DNA from: Triticum aestivum
Lineage: Eukaryota; Streptophyta; Magnoliopsida; Poales; Poaceae
Length of the DNA stretch: 64,000 nt
Direction of reading: 5' to 3'
NCBI RefSeq assembly: GCF_018294505.1
Contig: NC_057796.1
Location: 268,328,625 to 268,392,624, forward strand
Part shown: in pieces, positions 35,164-48,675 of the stretch
How positions within the stretch are numbered: the first letter of the stretch is position 1
Layout of the letters: every line of letters starts with the position of its first letter
Position numbers and translations under genes: made by a program
Notes under the pieces: generated by a model
What the model saw: only the letters and a program-made list of their open reading frames with translations
Told to the model about the DNA's origin: nothing
Databases searched by the model: none

Positions 35164-36339
35164 ACCATTTCACTGAGGTGTTCCAGGCGGCGTGAGTTGT
35201 GAAACTATTCCACATTTCCTTAAGTGTGTGCCAAATTCGTGACTCAAATATTCCCCTCCACGATCTGATCGTAAGAACTTTATTTTTCTGTCACGTTGAT
35301 TCTCAACCTCACTCTGAAATTCCTTGAACTTTTCAAAGGTCTCAGACTTGTGTTTCATTAGGTAGACATACCCATATCTACTCAAGTCATCAGTGAGAGT
35401 GAGAACATAACGATAGCCACCGCGAGCCTCAACACTCATTGGACCGCACACATCAGTATGTATGATTTCCAATAAGTTGGTTGCTCGCTCCATTGTTTCG
35501 GAGAACGGAGTCTTGGTTATTTTGCCCATGAGGCATGGTTCGCATGTGTCAAATGATTCATAATCGAGAGACTCTAAAAGTCCATCAGCATGGAGCTTCT
35601 TCATGCGCTTGACACCAATGTGACCAAGGCGGCAGTGCCACAAGTATATGGGACTATCGTTATCAACTTTACATCTTTTGGTATTCACACTATGAATATG
35701 TGTAACATCACGTTCGAGATTCATTGAGAATAAACCATTGACCAGCGGGGCATGACCATAAAACATATCTCTCATATAAATAGAACAACCATTATTCTCG
35801 GATTTAAATGAGTAGCCATCTCGAATTAAACGAGATCCACATACAATGTTCATGCTCAAAACTGGCACTAAATAACAATTATTGAGGTTTAAAACTAATC
35901 CCGTAGGTAAATGCAGAGGTAGCGTGCCGACGGCGATCACATCGACCTTGGAACCATTCCCGACGCGCATCGTCACCTCGTCCTTTGCTAGTCTCCGTTT
36001 ATTCCGCAGCTCCTGTTTTGAGTTACAAATATGAGCAACCGCATCGGTATCAAATACCCAGGAGCTACTACGAGTACTAGTAAGGTACACATCAATTACA
36101 TGTATATCACATATACCTTTGGTGTTGCCGGCCTTCTTGTCCGCTAAGTATTTGGGGCAGTTCCGCTTCCAGTGACCACTTCCCTTGCAATAAAAGCACT
36201 CAGTCTCAGGCTTGGGTCCATTCTTTGGCTTCTTCCCGGCAACTGGCTTACCGGGCGCGGCAACTCCCTTGCCGTCCTTCTTGAAGTTCTTCTTACCCTT
36301 GCCTTTCTTGACCTTAGTGGTTTTATTCACCATCAACAC
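35164..36339 (-). pseudogene. Angela gag C-terminus, protease and integrase N-terminal half
   Basis: Reading leftwards there is a Lys-rich stretch, a CCHC zinc knuckle CFYCKGSGHWKRNC (36198-36157), and then the protease segment SSWVFDTDAVAHICNS, in which the usual DTGS active-site motif reads DTDA. Next come the integrase zinc domain (LWHCRLGHIGVKRM...CEPCLMGK) and the first two catalytic Asp residues (HTDVCGP and RSDRGGEY). A TGA at about 35172-35174 stops the frame just before the third catalytic residue. The changed protease motif and the stop make it inactive. Confidence 0.9.
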
Positions 36340-36950
36340 TTGATGTTCTTTTTGATCTCCACCTCCGCTGATTTCAGCATTGAATATACCTCAGGAATGG
36401 TCTTTTCCATCCCCTGCATATTGAAGTTCATCACAAAGCTCTTGTAGCTCGGTGGAAGCGACTGAAGGATTCTGTCAATGACCGCGTCATCCGGGAGATT
36501 AACTCCCAGCTGAGTCAAGCGGTTGTGTAACCCAGACATTTTGAGTATGTGCTCACTGGCAGAACTATTTTCCTCCATCTTACAACTGAAGAACTTGTCG
36601 GAGACTTCATATCTCTCGACCCGGGCATGAGCTTGGAAAAACATTTTCAGCTCTTCGAACATCTCATATGCTCTGTGTTGCTCAAAACGCTTTTGGAGCC
36701 CCGGTTCTAAGCTGTAAAGCATGCCTCACTGAACGAGGGAGTAATCATCAGCACGTGACTGCCAAGCGTTCATAACGTCTTGGTTCTCTGGGATTGGTGC
36801 ATCACCTAGCGGTGCTTCTAGGACATAATCTTTCTTGGCAGCTATGAGGATGATCCTCAGGTTCCGGACCCAGTCCGTATAGTTGCTGCCATCATCTTTC
36901 AGTTTGGTTTTCTCTAGGAACGCGTTGAAGTTGAGGGCAACGTGGGCCAT
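36333..36950 (-). pseudogene. Angela gag N-terminal part
   Basis: ATG at 36950 starts MAHVALNFNAFLEKTKL, followed by the Copia Gag signature GSNYTDWVRNLRIIL. An in-frame TGA near 36727 separates the first 74 codons from the rest (MLYSLEPGLQKRFEQHRAYE). The frame is lost again at 36333, where the zinc-knuckle frame begins. Confidence 0.88.
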
Positions 36951-38252
36951 TTGATCTACAAGACATATTGTAAAGATTTTAGACTAAGTTCATGATAATT
37001 AAGTTCATCTAATCAAATTATTCAATGAACTCCCACTCAGATAGACATCCCTCTAGTCATCTAAGTGAAACATGATCCGAGTCAACTAGGCCGTGTCCGA
37101 TCATCACGTGAGACGGACTAGTCAACATCGGTGAACATCTTCATGTTGATCGTATCTTCTATACGACTCATGCTCGATTTTTCGGTCTTCCGTGTTCCGA
37201 GGCCATGTCTGTACATGCTAGGCTCGTCAAGTCAACCTAAGTGTATTGCGTGTGTTTCGAGGCCATGTCTGTACATGCTAGGCTCGTCAACACCCGTTGT
37301 ATGCGAACGTTAGAATCTATCACACCCGATCATCATGTGGTGCTTCAGAACAACGAACCTTCGCAACGGTGCACAGTTAGGGGGAACACTTTCTTGAAAT
37401 TATCGCGAGGGATCATCTTATTTAAGCTACCGTCGTTCTAAGCAAATAAGATGTAAAACATGATAAACATCACATGCAATCAAATAGTGACATGATATGG
37501 CCAATATCATTTTTCTCCTTTTGATCTCCATCTTCGGGGCGCCATGATCATCTTCGTCACCGGCATGACACCATGATCTCCATCATCGTGTCTTCATGAA
37601 GTTGTCACGTCAACGATTACTTCTACTTCTATGGCTAACGTGTTTAGCAATAAAGTAAAGTAATTTACATGGCGTTATTCAATGACACGCAGGTCATACA
37701 AAAAATAAAGACAACTCCTATGGCTCCTGCCGGTTGTCATACTCATCGACATGCAAGTCGTGATTCCTATTACAAGAACATGATCAATCTCATACATCAC
37801 ATATATCATTCATCACATCCTTTTGGCCATATCACATCACAAGGCATATGCTGCAAAAACAAGTTAGACGTCCTCTAATTGTTGTTGCAAGTTTTTACGT
37901 GGCTTCTATAGGTTTCTTAGAAAGAACGTTTCTTACCTACGCCAAAACCACAATGTGATATGCCAATTTCTATTTACCCTTCATAAGGACCCTTTTCATC
38001 GAATCCGTTCCGACTAAAGTGGGAGAGACAGACACCCGCTAGCCACCTTATGCAACAAGTGCATGTCAGTCGGTGGAACCTGTCTCACGTAAGTGTACGT
38101 GTAAGGTCGGTCCGGGCCGCTTCATCCCACGATGCTGCCGAAACAAGATAAGACTAGTAGTGGCAAGAAAAATTGACAACATCTATGCCCACAACAAGTT
38201 TGTGTTCTACTCGTGCATAGAAACTACGCATAGACCTAGCTCATGATGCCAC
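36951..38252 (-). other. Leader of the Angela-type element
   Basis: This 1.3-kb non-coding leader lies between gag and the 5' LTR. TGGCATCATGAGC next to the LTR (minus strand, about 38250-38238) is the primer-binding site. A 33-bp phrase is repeated exactly 60 bp apart at 37198-37230 and 37258-37290. Confidence 0.75.
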
Positions 38253-39911
38253 TATTGGGGATCGTAGTAGAAATTTAAAATTTTCTACGCATCACCAAGA
38301 TCAATCTATGGAGTCATCTAGCAACGAGAGACATGAGTGCATCTACATACCCTTGTAGATCGCGAGCGGAAGCGTTCAAGTGAACGGGGTTGATGGAGTC
38401 GTACTCGTCGTGATCCAAATCACCGATGACCGAGCGCCGAACAGACGGCACCTCCGCGTTCAACACACGTACGGTTAGGAGAGACATCTCCTCCTTCTTG
38501 ATCCAGCAAGGGGGAAGGAGAGGTTGATGGAGATCTAGCAGCACGACGGCGTGGTGGTGGAAGTAGCGGGGATCTCGGCAGGGCTTCGGCAAGCTCAGCG
38601 AGAGGGAGAGGTGTCACGGGAGGGAGAGGGAGGCGCCAGGGGCTGTGGTGCTGCTGCCCTCCCCCCCTCTATATATAGGCCCCCTAGGGGGGCGCCGGCC
38701 CTGGGAGATCCAATCTCCAGGGGGGCGGCGGCCAAGGGGGGTGGCTTGCCCCCCAAGCCAAGTGGGGCGCCCCCACCCCAGGGTTTCCAACCCTAGGCGC
38801 AGGGGGAGGCCCATGGGGGGGCGCACCAGCCCACCAGGTGCTGGTTCCCTTCCCACTTCGGCCCATGGGGACCTCCGGGATAGGTGGCCCCACCCGGTGG
38901 ACCCCGGGGACCCTTCCGGTGGTCCCGGTACAATACCGGTGACCCCCGAAACTTTCCCGGTGGCCGAAACTGGACTTCCTATATATAATTCTTCACCTCC
39001 GGACCATTCCGGAACTCCTCGTGACATCCGGGATCTCAACCCTAGTGTCACCAAACCTTAAGTGTGTAGACCCTACGGGTTCGGGAGACATGCAGACATG
39101 ACCGAGACGACTCTCCGGTCAATAACCAACAGCGGGATCTGGATACCCATGTTGTCTCCCACATGTTCCACGACGATCTCATCGGATGAACCACGATGTC
39201 GAGGATTCAATCAATCCCGTATACAATTCCCTTTGTCAATCGGTACGTTACTTGCCCGAGATTCGATCGTCGGTATCCCAATACCTCGTTCAATCTCGTT
39301 ACTGGCAAGTCACTTTACTCGTACCGTAATGCATGATCCCGTGACCAAACACTTGGTCACATTGAGCTCATTATGATGATGCATTACCGAGTGGGCCCAG
39401 AGATACATCTCCGTCATACGGAGTGACAAATCCCAGTCTCGATTCGTGGCAACCCAACAGACACTTTCGGAGATACCCGTAGTGCACCTTTATAGCCACC
39501 AAGTTACGTTGTGACGTTTGGCACACCCAAAGCACTCCTATGGTATCTGGGAGTTGCACAATCTCATGGTCTAAAGAAATGATACTTGACATTTGGAAAA
39601 TCTCTAGCAAACGAACTACATGATCTTTGTGTTATGCTTAGGATTGGGTCTTGTCCATCACATCATTCTCCTAATGATGTGATCCCGTTATCAATGACAT
39701 CCAATGCCCATAGTCAGGAAACCATGACTATCTGTTGATCAACGAGCTAGTCAACTAGAGGCTCACTAGGGACATGTTGTGGTCTATGTATTCACACATG
39801 TATTACGATTTCCGGATAACACAATTATAGCATGAACAATAGACAATTATCATGAACAAGGAAATATAATAATAACCATTTTATTTTTGCCTCTAGGGCA
39901 TATTTCCAACA
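38253..39911 (-). repeat. 5' LTR of the Angela-type element (right in window)
   Basis: The copy is 1659 bp. Its inner end reads TATTGGGG on the plus strand where TGTTGGGG is expected, so the terminal CA of the LTR has mutated. Confidence 0.93.
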
Positions 39912-40031
39912 GCTCGACGCCCGTTAGGCCCCTCTAGGCCACAGACACATGGGGCCCACGCCCCTCCCAGAATGATTTTTTAAAAGGAATTAATAAAAGT
40001 GATAATAAATAAATAATAATTAAATAAAAAT

Positions 40032-40057
40032 GTTAACTAATTAAGTAATTAGTTAAC
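40032..40057. other. Near-perfect palindrome in the LARD LTR
   Basis: GTTAACTAATTA and TAATTAGTTAAC form 12-bp arms around AG. The identical palindrome is at 48105-48130 in the 3' LTR. Confidence 0.9.
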
Positions 40058-40212
40058 TAAATTAATTAACTTAATTAATCTTGTTTAATTAAACTAAGAG
40101 CATTAGTTACCTAATTAACTAATTAAACTGATTAATAGGTTAATTAGATTATTGTACCTATGACATGCGGGACCCACACGTCAGCGACCCAGTCAACACC
40201 TCTGTTGACTCC

Positions 40213-40242
40213 TGGCGTCATGATGACGTCAGCATGCACTGT
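40213..40242 (+). promoter_or_regulatory. 11-bp-phased TGACGTCA-type array, LARD 5' LTR
   Basis: TGGCGTCA, TGACGTCA and a third diverged unit start at 40213, 40224 and 40235, exactly 11 bp apart. A TTGAC W-box core lies at 40205. The 3' LTR (48286, 48297, 48308) and the Tekay LTR (50185, 50196, 50207) have the same phasing. Confidence 0.55.
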
Positions 40243-42384
40243 TCTGGATAATGTTGAACTAAATTAATTAAATAAATTCTAAAAATGATTTAAAACTTTA
40301 AAAATTAAAATAAAATAAACCGTAACTCGGATCGAAATACTTTGTACATGAAAGTTGCTCAGAACGACGAGACAAATCAGAATATGCAGCCCGTTCGTCT
40401 GCCACTCGTCCCTAGCATAGCGAACATGCAACCGTCCCCCTTCGTTTCATCTGTCCGAAAACGCGAAACATCGGGAATACTTTCCCGGATGTTTTCCCCC
40501 CTTCGCCGGTATCACCTATCCCTGCGTTAGATTACCCCTAGCACTACGTATTGCCATGTTATACTTTGTGATGCTTTGATTGCTCTGTTATTTATTGTGT
40601 TCCCCTCCGTTACTTCTTTCCGGTAGACCTCGAGACCATTGCCAATACCCCAGTGATCGACTACATCGACGACCACCCCTTCTTCTTGCCAGAGCTTCCA
40701 GGCAAGCCCCCCCCCCTTGATCACCAGATATCGCCTATTCTTCTCTATACTGCTTGCATTAGAGTAGTGTAGCATGTTACTGCTTTCGGTTAATCCTATT
40801 CTGCTGCATAGCCTGTCATTGTTGCTACAGTTGTTACCCTTACCTGCTATCCTACTGCTTAGTATAGGATGCTAGTGTTCCATCAGTGACCCTACACTCT
40901 TGTCCGTCTGCCATGCTATACTACTGGGCCGTCATCACTTCGGGAGGAGATCTCGAGCATATGCTATATACTTTATACTGTTACATTACTTGTGATACTG
41001 TTCGGAGATGGGGGCTGAAGGGGCAGGTTGCTCCATCCCGGTAGAGGTGGGCCTGGGTTCCCGACGGCCCCCGACTGTTACTTTGAGGCGGAGCGACAGG
41101 GCAGGTTGAGACCACCTAGGAGAGAGGTGGGCCTGGCCCTGGTCGGCGTTCGCGGATACTTAACACGCTTAACGAGATCTTGGTATTTGATCTGAGTCTG
41201 GCCATTGGCCTATACGCACTAACCAGCTACACCGGAACAGTTATGGGCACTCGACGTCGTGGTATCAGCCGAACCCTTCGTGACGTCAGGGACTGAGCGG
41301 GGCGCGCCGGATTGGACTGGAATACCTGCTAGGCTAGGTCTGCTTCCGGCCGCCCACGCAACGTGCAGGTGTGCAATGGGCGATGGGTCCAGACCCCTGC
41401 GCCATAGATTTAGACCGGCGTGCTGACTTCTCTGTTGTGCCTAGGCAGGGCTGCGACGTGTTGATCTTCAAAGGCCGGGCATGACCCAGGAAAGTGTGTC
41501 CGGCCGAATGGGATCGAGCATGTTGGGTTATGTGGTGCACCCTTGCAGGGAAGTTTATCTATTCGAATAGCCGTGATCTTCGGTAACAGGACGACTTGGA
41601 GTTGTACCTTGACCTTATGACAACTAGAACCGGATACTTAATAAAACACACCCTTCCAAGTGCCAGATATAACCCGGTGATCGCTCTCTAACAGGGCGAC
41701 GAGGAGGGGATCGCCGGGTAGGATTATGCTATGCGATGCTACTTGGTGAACTTACCCTCTACTCTCTTCTACATGCTGCAAGATGGAGGCTGCCTGAAGC
41801 GTAGTATTCGACAGGATTAGCTATCCTCCTCTTATTCTGGCATTCTGCAGTTCAGTCCACCGATATGGCCCTTTACACATATGCCCATGCATATGTAGTG
41901 TAGCTCCTTGCTTGCGAGTACTTTGGATGAGTAGTCACGGTTGCTTTTCTCCCTCTTTTCCGCCTTCCCTTCTACCTGGTTGTCACAACCAGATGCCAGA
42001 GCCCAGGAGCCAGACGCCACCATCGACGACGACTCCTACTACACCGGAGGTGCCTACTACTACGTGCAGGCCGCTGACGTCGACCAGGAGTAGTTTAGGA
42101 GGATCCCAGGCAGGAGGCCAGCGCCTCTTTCGATCTGTATCCCAGTTTGTGCTAGCCTTCTGAAGGCAGACTTGTTTAACTTATGTCTGTACTCAGATAT
42201 TGTTGCTTCCGCTAACTTGTCTATGATCGAGCACTTGTATTCGAGCCCTCGAGGCCCCTGGCTTGTATTATGATGCTTGTATGACTTATTTTCTTTTTAG
42301 AGTTGTGTTGTGATATCTTCCCGTGAGTCCCTGATCTTGATCATACACGTTTGCGTGTATGATTGAATCGGGGGCGTCACAAGT

Positions 42385-42397
42385 TGGTATCAGAGCC
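42385..42397 (+). promoter_or_regulatory. LARD primer-binding site
   Basis: TGGTATCAGAGCC is complementary to the 3' end of initiator methionine tRNA and lies three bases after the LTR. Confidence 0.85.
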
Positions 42398-45300
42398 GAC
42401 TGCCTGTAGGAATCCCCTTCCACACTCCTTGGCCGAAGTCGAGTCTAGTCATTGCAAAACTTTTACTAACATGGCTGTGTGGCTTACGGGCCCACGTCGC
42501 CATTGGGTGGTATTAGGATCTCTTATTCCTTGTCTATACTCTGGGACTCTGGTCTCTCTTCTATTCGGGTTTAATGAATTTCACTAAATCTAACATTAGG
42601 ATCTCGTGATCACTTTCACCCGGAGAGCACCTTATTACCGATGATCGTCTGCTGCACCAGAAGATTTCAAAGATACTCTTTGATGTTCTATCGAGACTCT
42701 GTGTGCGTCGCTTTTGCAATCCCCTACCACCGATACATCCCTATGGATAAATACTTACACATGTCCTTCTTACTTTCAGTCCCAGCTGCTCTTGTTATTA
42801 CAAGATGCATCGAATTATTCTTCGACTTTTAAGAATCTCTTGAGCCCTATGCCTTATAGATCTTTGCCGCATGAATACCCCTATGGATAATTCCTCGCAC
42901 TTATCGAGTATCCGCTCATTCCCAGTTGTTCATGTGTTTCGCAAAAGACTTCGAAATACCATTCGATCTTCCAAAAATCCTGAGCAGCCTATTGCTCTTG
43001 AAATTCTTGCTTGCTTGCATTATGGTTAATCCCATAAGTCTCGTAATCTTATAGGCATCCCTTGTCTTTATCATTTTAAGTCCGTTGATTCAATAGGTTG
43101 AGGATGCGCGCATTCCTCAGTGGAATCCTAGAATTCATCTTTCCGTCTCAGATGTCATTTGAACAGGAGTTGGTTCTCGATCAATCAAATTGCCATCAAT
43201 TGTACCCCTAAGCCTACTCAATTTATCCATCCTTGATCAGAGCGTTTGCTTCTGATCCTTTGATTTGGAAATCATATTTCCTTTCCATTTGAGCTTGGAA
43301 TTAGTCAGTAGTTTCTACAATCCGATGCCTTTGCATTCCTTCTTCCCCTGAATGAGTAACGATACTCACATAGGATCCTTTGTTGACCATCAAGTCCCTT
43401 GTTGGATTGCTATCCGACAGTTTCCTTCACAGTTGATCACCTTGTGAGTTCTTTCCCTGATACATAATGCCTTTGGTAAACTATATCCTCTCCCTTTGTC
43501 AACCATGCTCTGCCTTTGAGCTATTGTTCATTACTCCTGAAGCTCGTGGTATATGTTCCTTAGATGCCCCGATGGGTTGAATCAATGCCTTTCCTAATCT
43601 GTGTGAACCCAAAAGATTTCACGGGTCATACTCCTCTGGTAATTCACCAGGTAGTTCTTCACCTTCAGTTAATTTTAACAGAGCAGTGAGTGAAAGGTTA
43701 TGCATTGGAGAAGTGGGAGTCGACCTTGAACTTTGTGTTCATGCCCATAGACACGATGTAGATCTTATCATGAAAGCTTCTCTTAAAAATAAATTGACCC
43801 TTGGTATAAGTTCATCTTACATCCGGGATTTGGTCCTTTCCAATTGTGGTTACGACCATATTGTTCTTCTTTGATCCCATTTCTCGGACAAGTTGAAGTA
43901 ATTATCTTCTGCAATGCAATACCCCAGTCCAACCTCTACTTTGGATTGACGTCGAGTATTACCCCTCTGGTATCTCGAGAATATCACGGAACTACATAAC
44001 TCCTTACGAGTTCTTCATCTACTATTATTCTCACCGATTCCAATTTTTCCTCGGGTTCTGAGTTGTTAGACACTCAAGGACACCGATAACGGAATCGAGT
44101 CCGCACTATGATTCAACGAGGATTAGAGATCTTCAATGCTTACAAGTTTAATACTCCATCATGTCTTTCCTAGCCTGAACGGATACATCATTATCGTCCT
44201 AATTTTAACTGTGCTACATGGCCCTTCTTCGCGGAGCACAAATTTCGACGGTGAGCTAATCTTACGTCGATCTTCCTCGTCATATCATTTCTCCTTGAAC
44301 AACAAGATTGATTTCGAGTTGTGTCATACCCTTGGTTCCAATAACCTTTCGCTTCATCATTCCTTTGACTTGATGTCATCGTCGACCGATTACATCTTCA
44401 TGAAATCTCTCAACAATTCTGTCGTGATCATCATCGGCATTCTGAGCTCTTCCAGGACATCAATTGAGTTCATGATGAGAAATACCATCCTTGCCCTCGA
44501 TGATCTGTGTTATCATCGACCATTTTTTTTGACTTCCCTCCAACACAAACTTGATTGAGTTTTGTGTTATACCTTGAGTTCCTTGCTATCCAGCATCTGT
44601 TCTTCGTTACCTTGGAGTATTACCATCTTTTATGTCAAGAATGTCGTGAGAATTTCACCACGTCTTGAGAGTTCTTGGTATTGTGATACTTCTCACCATC
44701 ACCATTCTTTCTTGGTCCCCGTATTGACTAACTGGGAATATCAACAAGTGAACGGTACTGCTTGGATTCTACCCTTCTAGCAACCCTATTGCTTTGAAGC
44801 AGATGGTTGACCGTTCATTCTTAGACCATTCGTTATCAAATCACCATTCTAACATCGGTCATGCTACATAAGCCCATATTTCGGGTGAACCTTTCAATTG
44901 ATGTTTAATTGTGTATGTTTTCATCAAACATACATCATTATATCATTTGATCTGACTAATGTTATCTCCTTGTTCACATAATTGTGGAAATCATCTTTTG
45001 TTAATCTCGATGAATTGTCACTGAGTCCATCAGCCACCCCCTCGTCATTTCCTTGATTTAATGATGAACTCTTGTTTCAGAACTCGCTTCCATAGTTCAT
45101 TTCCCAAGGATCTTACAATGTCATCTCGTCAAATTGTGTCGCACCTTTTTCTTCTCAGGCATCCTGAGTCTGAGGTATTCTGACACCAGTCAGATCTGAA
45201 TCTCGGTCAGATATGATGGTTGGAATATATTTTAGGAGTTATAACATTGGTCCTTATATGACCCGGTAAGGTGATGTCATGCCTATCACACCTGTCCGGA

Positions 45301-46530
45301 GGACCTATTGTTATAGTTTCCTTTTTCGCAAGGTTAGCTATTCTTCCATGAGGAAATTGTAAGACCTATTCTACAAGTTGTTTCTGATGGATCCTTTGTG
45401 TATCCAAAGTCTGATCTTCACCTGAAGACCATGCCAATGCTATCTCGAAGCATGTCTATGGTACTCCGATTTTCAACAAGAACATTTGAAGCCCAATGCT
45501 AAATGTTTCCTGCTCAATTATCCAAACACCACTGTATGGGTAATGTCATGAAATTTCTCTCCCCTTACCTAAAGAGTTATCTACATTATACCCTGTCATG
45601 GATATCATGCTCTGCGTGTCCTTCCGAAGGATATACCCTTGAAATATGTGTTTAAACACATTTTCCTTTCCATTATTCTGTTTAATCTGATAATCATATT
45701 TTCCTTTCCATTTGTTGGGTTAACGTTTCTTGTGATCTATATGATCTAAGGAGTAATATTCTCCTGCTTATGTAAACACCTCGGTGTACAATTCTGCCAG
45801 CAAGACCCTGTTACTATTGTTGAGGACATTCCGGTAACCACCGATGGACGAGAACTTTGCCTATTGGTCTGCCTCGTTCAACGAGCAGGAAGATGGTTCT
45901 CTTCGTCCCTCGCCCTTGGTACCGACGTTGTTGCCGACATAACTGACAGGCTATCCGCTGACATGTGTTGCCTACATGGTCATACAAGACGTCACCGCCC
46001 TTTCTACTTTTAACCCACAGTTCCACATGATCGAAACCTGACTCTCCTATACACCCTGTTGTCGAAGTTATTCCTCGTGCTTGACTTCGTATGTGATTCA
46101 CGGGCCACCTGCCTAGTGATCTATTCTGGTACCAGACGCAATACTTTCCCATTGCTCTGAACCCCTGTCACATTTCGTATCAGGCAACGAACGATTGTCT
46201 ATGCGCTTGAAACTTCTATTTTGCACCTTCTTACTTGCTCTCGATAATGTCTTAAGTTTCAATTCGAGGGTTACTTCCTGCCACCTTCCCTGATGTTATC
46301 TACTAGATAAGCAAACATTGTAGCGGTCCGTTCTTCCGTAGTACCCCCTTATCCTTTCATAAGTACGATGGAGTTCTTGAAGAAAGGACGACAATTTCAT
46401 CATGATGCATTGATGCATAGGAATAAAGACATCAATGCTACGGATCGACCTCTTCGAGAAGAGCAACCTAGGCCGAGAAGACTCGTTAGAATTTCGTAAC
46501 CAAATCTTTTCCCCATTAGTCCCCCTCTTG

Positions 46531-46547
46531 AATCTCGGGACGAGATT
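46531..46547 (+). promoter_or_regulatory. Inverted repeat and purine tract before the LARD 3' LTR
   Basis: AATCTCG-GGA-CGAGATT is followed by GTAGTGGAGGAGAA up to the LTR at 46567. The identical inverted repeat lies before the Tekay 3' LTR at 58719-58735. Confidence 0.65.
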
Positions 46548-46566
46548 TCTTGTAGTGGAGGAGAAT

Positions 46567-48675
46567 TGTGACGCCCGGATACTTAGGCTACAGTAATCCC
46601 CCGTTAATGATGCCACGTCACCCCTCTCACTGTAGTTAATCTCGGGTTAGTTCAAAAACCGATTCAAAATTCAAATTCAAAATCCAGTCAAACAATTAAA
46701 GTTTTGAAATATTAAAAACTAAAATGTTCGAAGTGAGCCAAATAATGCATAAGTAATTATGGTGGAGAAACCACAGTTTCATTAAATGTTTAAATGCTCA
46801 AATGGGAATGAAACAACAGCATGGCCAATTTAATAAATGCCTTTTGTTAATTATAAAATGTTAAAATATTTTACTTAGGGGTTTAAACTTTCGTAATAGA
46901 GGTATAATTAGTAATACTGATTTTGGTACTACTTTTATGTTTTTATAAAACTTAGATAAGATGAGACTAAAAATAAAACAGTAAAGGTAAAATAAGTAAA
47001 AAGAAAAGAACAAAATAAAATAAAAGAACCCCCCCCTTGGCCAACTGGGCCAGACGGCCCAACCGGCCCGCCCACCGGCCCAACCCCCTCCATAACCCAC
47101 CAGGGGGAAACCCTAACCACCCCGACCGCACACTCCCCCCCACTCCCCACGTCTCTCCTCTCCCCTCCCAATCCGATATGGATCGGGGACGAACTGCTTC
47201 CCCCCTCTCGCGACGCCAGCGCCCCAACCCCGNNNNNNNNNNNNNNNNNNNNNNNNNNNNNNNNNNNNNNNNNNNNNNNNNNNNNNNNNNNNNNNNNNNN
47301 NNNNNNNNNNNNNNNNNNNNNNNNNNNNNNNNNNNNNNNNNNNNNNNNNNNNNNNNNNNNNNNNNNNNNNNNNNNNNNNNNNNNNNNNNNNNNNNNNNNN
47401 NNNNNNNNNNNNNNNNNNNNNNNNNNNNNNNNNNNNNNNNNNNNNNNNNNNNNNNNNNNNNNNNNNNNNNNNNNNNNNNNNNNNNNNNNNNNNNNNNNNN
47501 NNNNNNNNNNNNNNNNNNNNNNNNNNNNNNNNNNNNNNNNNNNNNNNNNNNNNNNNNNNNNNNNNNNNNNNNNNNNNNNNNNNNNNNNNNNNNNNNNNNN
47601 NNNNNNNNNNNNNNNNNNNNNNNNNNNNNNNNNNNNNNNNNNNNNNNNNNNNNNNNNNNNNNNNNNNNNNNNNNNNNNNNNNNNNNNNNNNNNNNNNNNN
47701 NNNNNNNNNNNNCTCACACGCGCGCGCCCGTAACCGCGCAGCGCGCAGCTCTGCTGCAACCACCTCCGCCGCCCATCAGCGCCACTGCTCGCCGAGTTGC
47801 CCCGCGGTGGTCCGGCCGCACCCTCCACGGCCCCGACGTACTCCTCCGGCGACCGCCCACTTCGCTACGGCCCCGCCCCGCTGTGGCCTCGCCGGCGCCC
47901 ATCCGCGCACGCTGGCCGCCCGGTGGCCTCGCCGCGCCGCACCTCATGCGGGCAAGCGCACGCCCAGGCGCCATTCGCCCGATGCCCGGCGCCCGTTAGG
48001 CCCCTCTAGGCCACAGACACATGGGGCCCACGCCCCTCCTAGAACGATTTTTTAAAAAGGAATTAATAAAAGTGATAATAAATAAATAATAAGTAAATAA
48101 AAATGTTAACTAATTAAGTAATTAGTTAACTAAATTAATTAACTTAATTAATCTTGTTTAATTAAACTAAGAGCATTAGTTACCTAATTAACTAATTAAA
48201 CTGATTAATAGGTTAATTAGATTATTGTACCTATGACATGCGGGACCCACACGTCAGCGACCCAGTCAACACCTCTGTTGACTGCTGACGTCATGCTGAC
48301 ATCATGATGACATCAACATGAACTTTTCTGGATAATGTTGAACTAAATTAATTAAATAAATTCTAAAAATGATTTAAAACTTTAAAAGTTAAAATAAAAT
48401 AAACCGTAACTCGGATCGAAATACTTTGTACATGAAAGTTGCTCAGAACGACGAGACGAATCCGAATACGCAGCCCGTTTGTCTGCCACTCGTCCCTAGC
48501 ATTGCGAACATGCAACCGTCCCCCTTCGTTTCATCTGTCCGAAAACGCGAAACATTGGGAATACTTTCCCGGATGTTTTCCCCCCTTCGCCGGTATCACC
48601 TATCCCTGCGTTAGATCACCCCTAGCACTACATATTGCCATGTTATACTTTGGGATGCTTTGATTGCTCTGTTAT
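46567..48675 (+). repeat. LARD 3' LTR, left part
   Basis: It starts TGTGACGCCC and matches the 5' LTR. It stops at the Tekay insertion, where GTTAT (48671-48675) is the duplicated target. Confidence 0.85.
47233..47712. other. Assembly gap (480 N)
   Basis: The gap falls in the GC-rich part of the LARD 3' LTR, at the homologous position to the 197-N gap in the 5' LTR. Confidence 0.95.

Larger units (their letters stand above)
31234..39911 (-). mobile_element. Angela/WIS/BARE-type Copia retrotransposon, complete in structure, coding region broken
   Basis: On the minus strand the element reads LTR (39911-38253), leader, gag, protease, integrase, reverse transcriptase, RNase H, polypurine tract, LTR (32941-31234). 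The domain order with integrase before reverse transcriptase is Copia. The LTR text (TGTTGGAAATATGCCCTAGA start) is the well-known Angela/BARE LTR. I count about 50 substitutions over some 1640 aligned LTR bases (3%), roughly 1.1 million years at 1.3e-8. At least two stops and two frameshifts disable it. It sits in the 5' LTR of the LARD. Confidence 0.93.
39917..42381 (+). repeat. LARD 5' LTR, right part
   Basis: It resumes the LTR after the Angela insertion and matches 47990-48675 and 62822-63478. It ends GGGCGTCACA. It contains an AT-rich palindrome (40032-40057) and a TGACG-type motif array (40213-40242). Confidence 0.85.
42382..46566 (+). other. LARD interior without coding capacity
   Basis: The longest open frames are near 140 codons and contain no recognised domain. 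The first 80 bp resemble the Tekay leader. The last 60 bp hold a remnant of the Tekay pol C-terminus (readable as SRDEI) with its inverted repeat. The middle 4 kb is T/C-rich on the plus strand, with the phrase CCCTATGGATAA repeated near 42739 and 42880. It may be a decayed coding region, but I cannot align it to any pol domain by eye. Confidence 0.65.

Noticed and set aside
37198..37290. A short direct repeat with constant spacing, considered as a CRISPR-like array
   Set aside because: There are only two units, in a Copia leader of a plant genome; it is an ordinary small duplication.
44136..44558. A 140-codon frame in the LARD interior
   Set aside because: Ser/Leu/Ile-rich translation from a T/C-rich strand, no motif, and no similarity to any pol domain by eye.
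47037..47999. A 320-codon plus-strand frame
   Set aside because: Most of it is the 480-N gap; the rest is LTR sequence.
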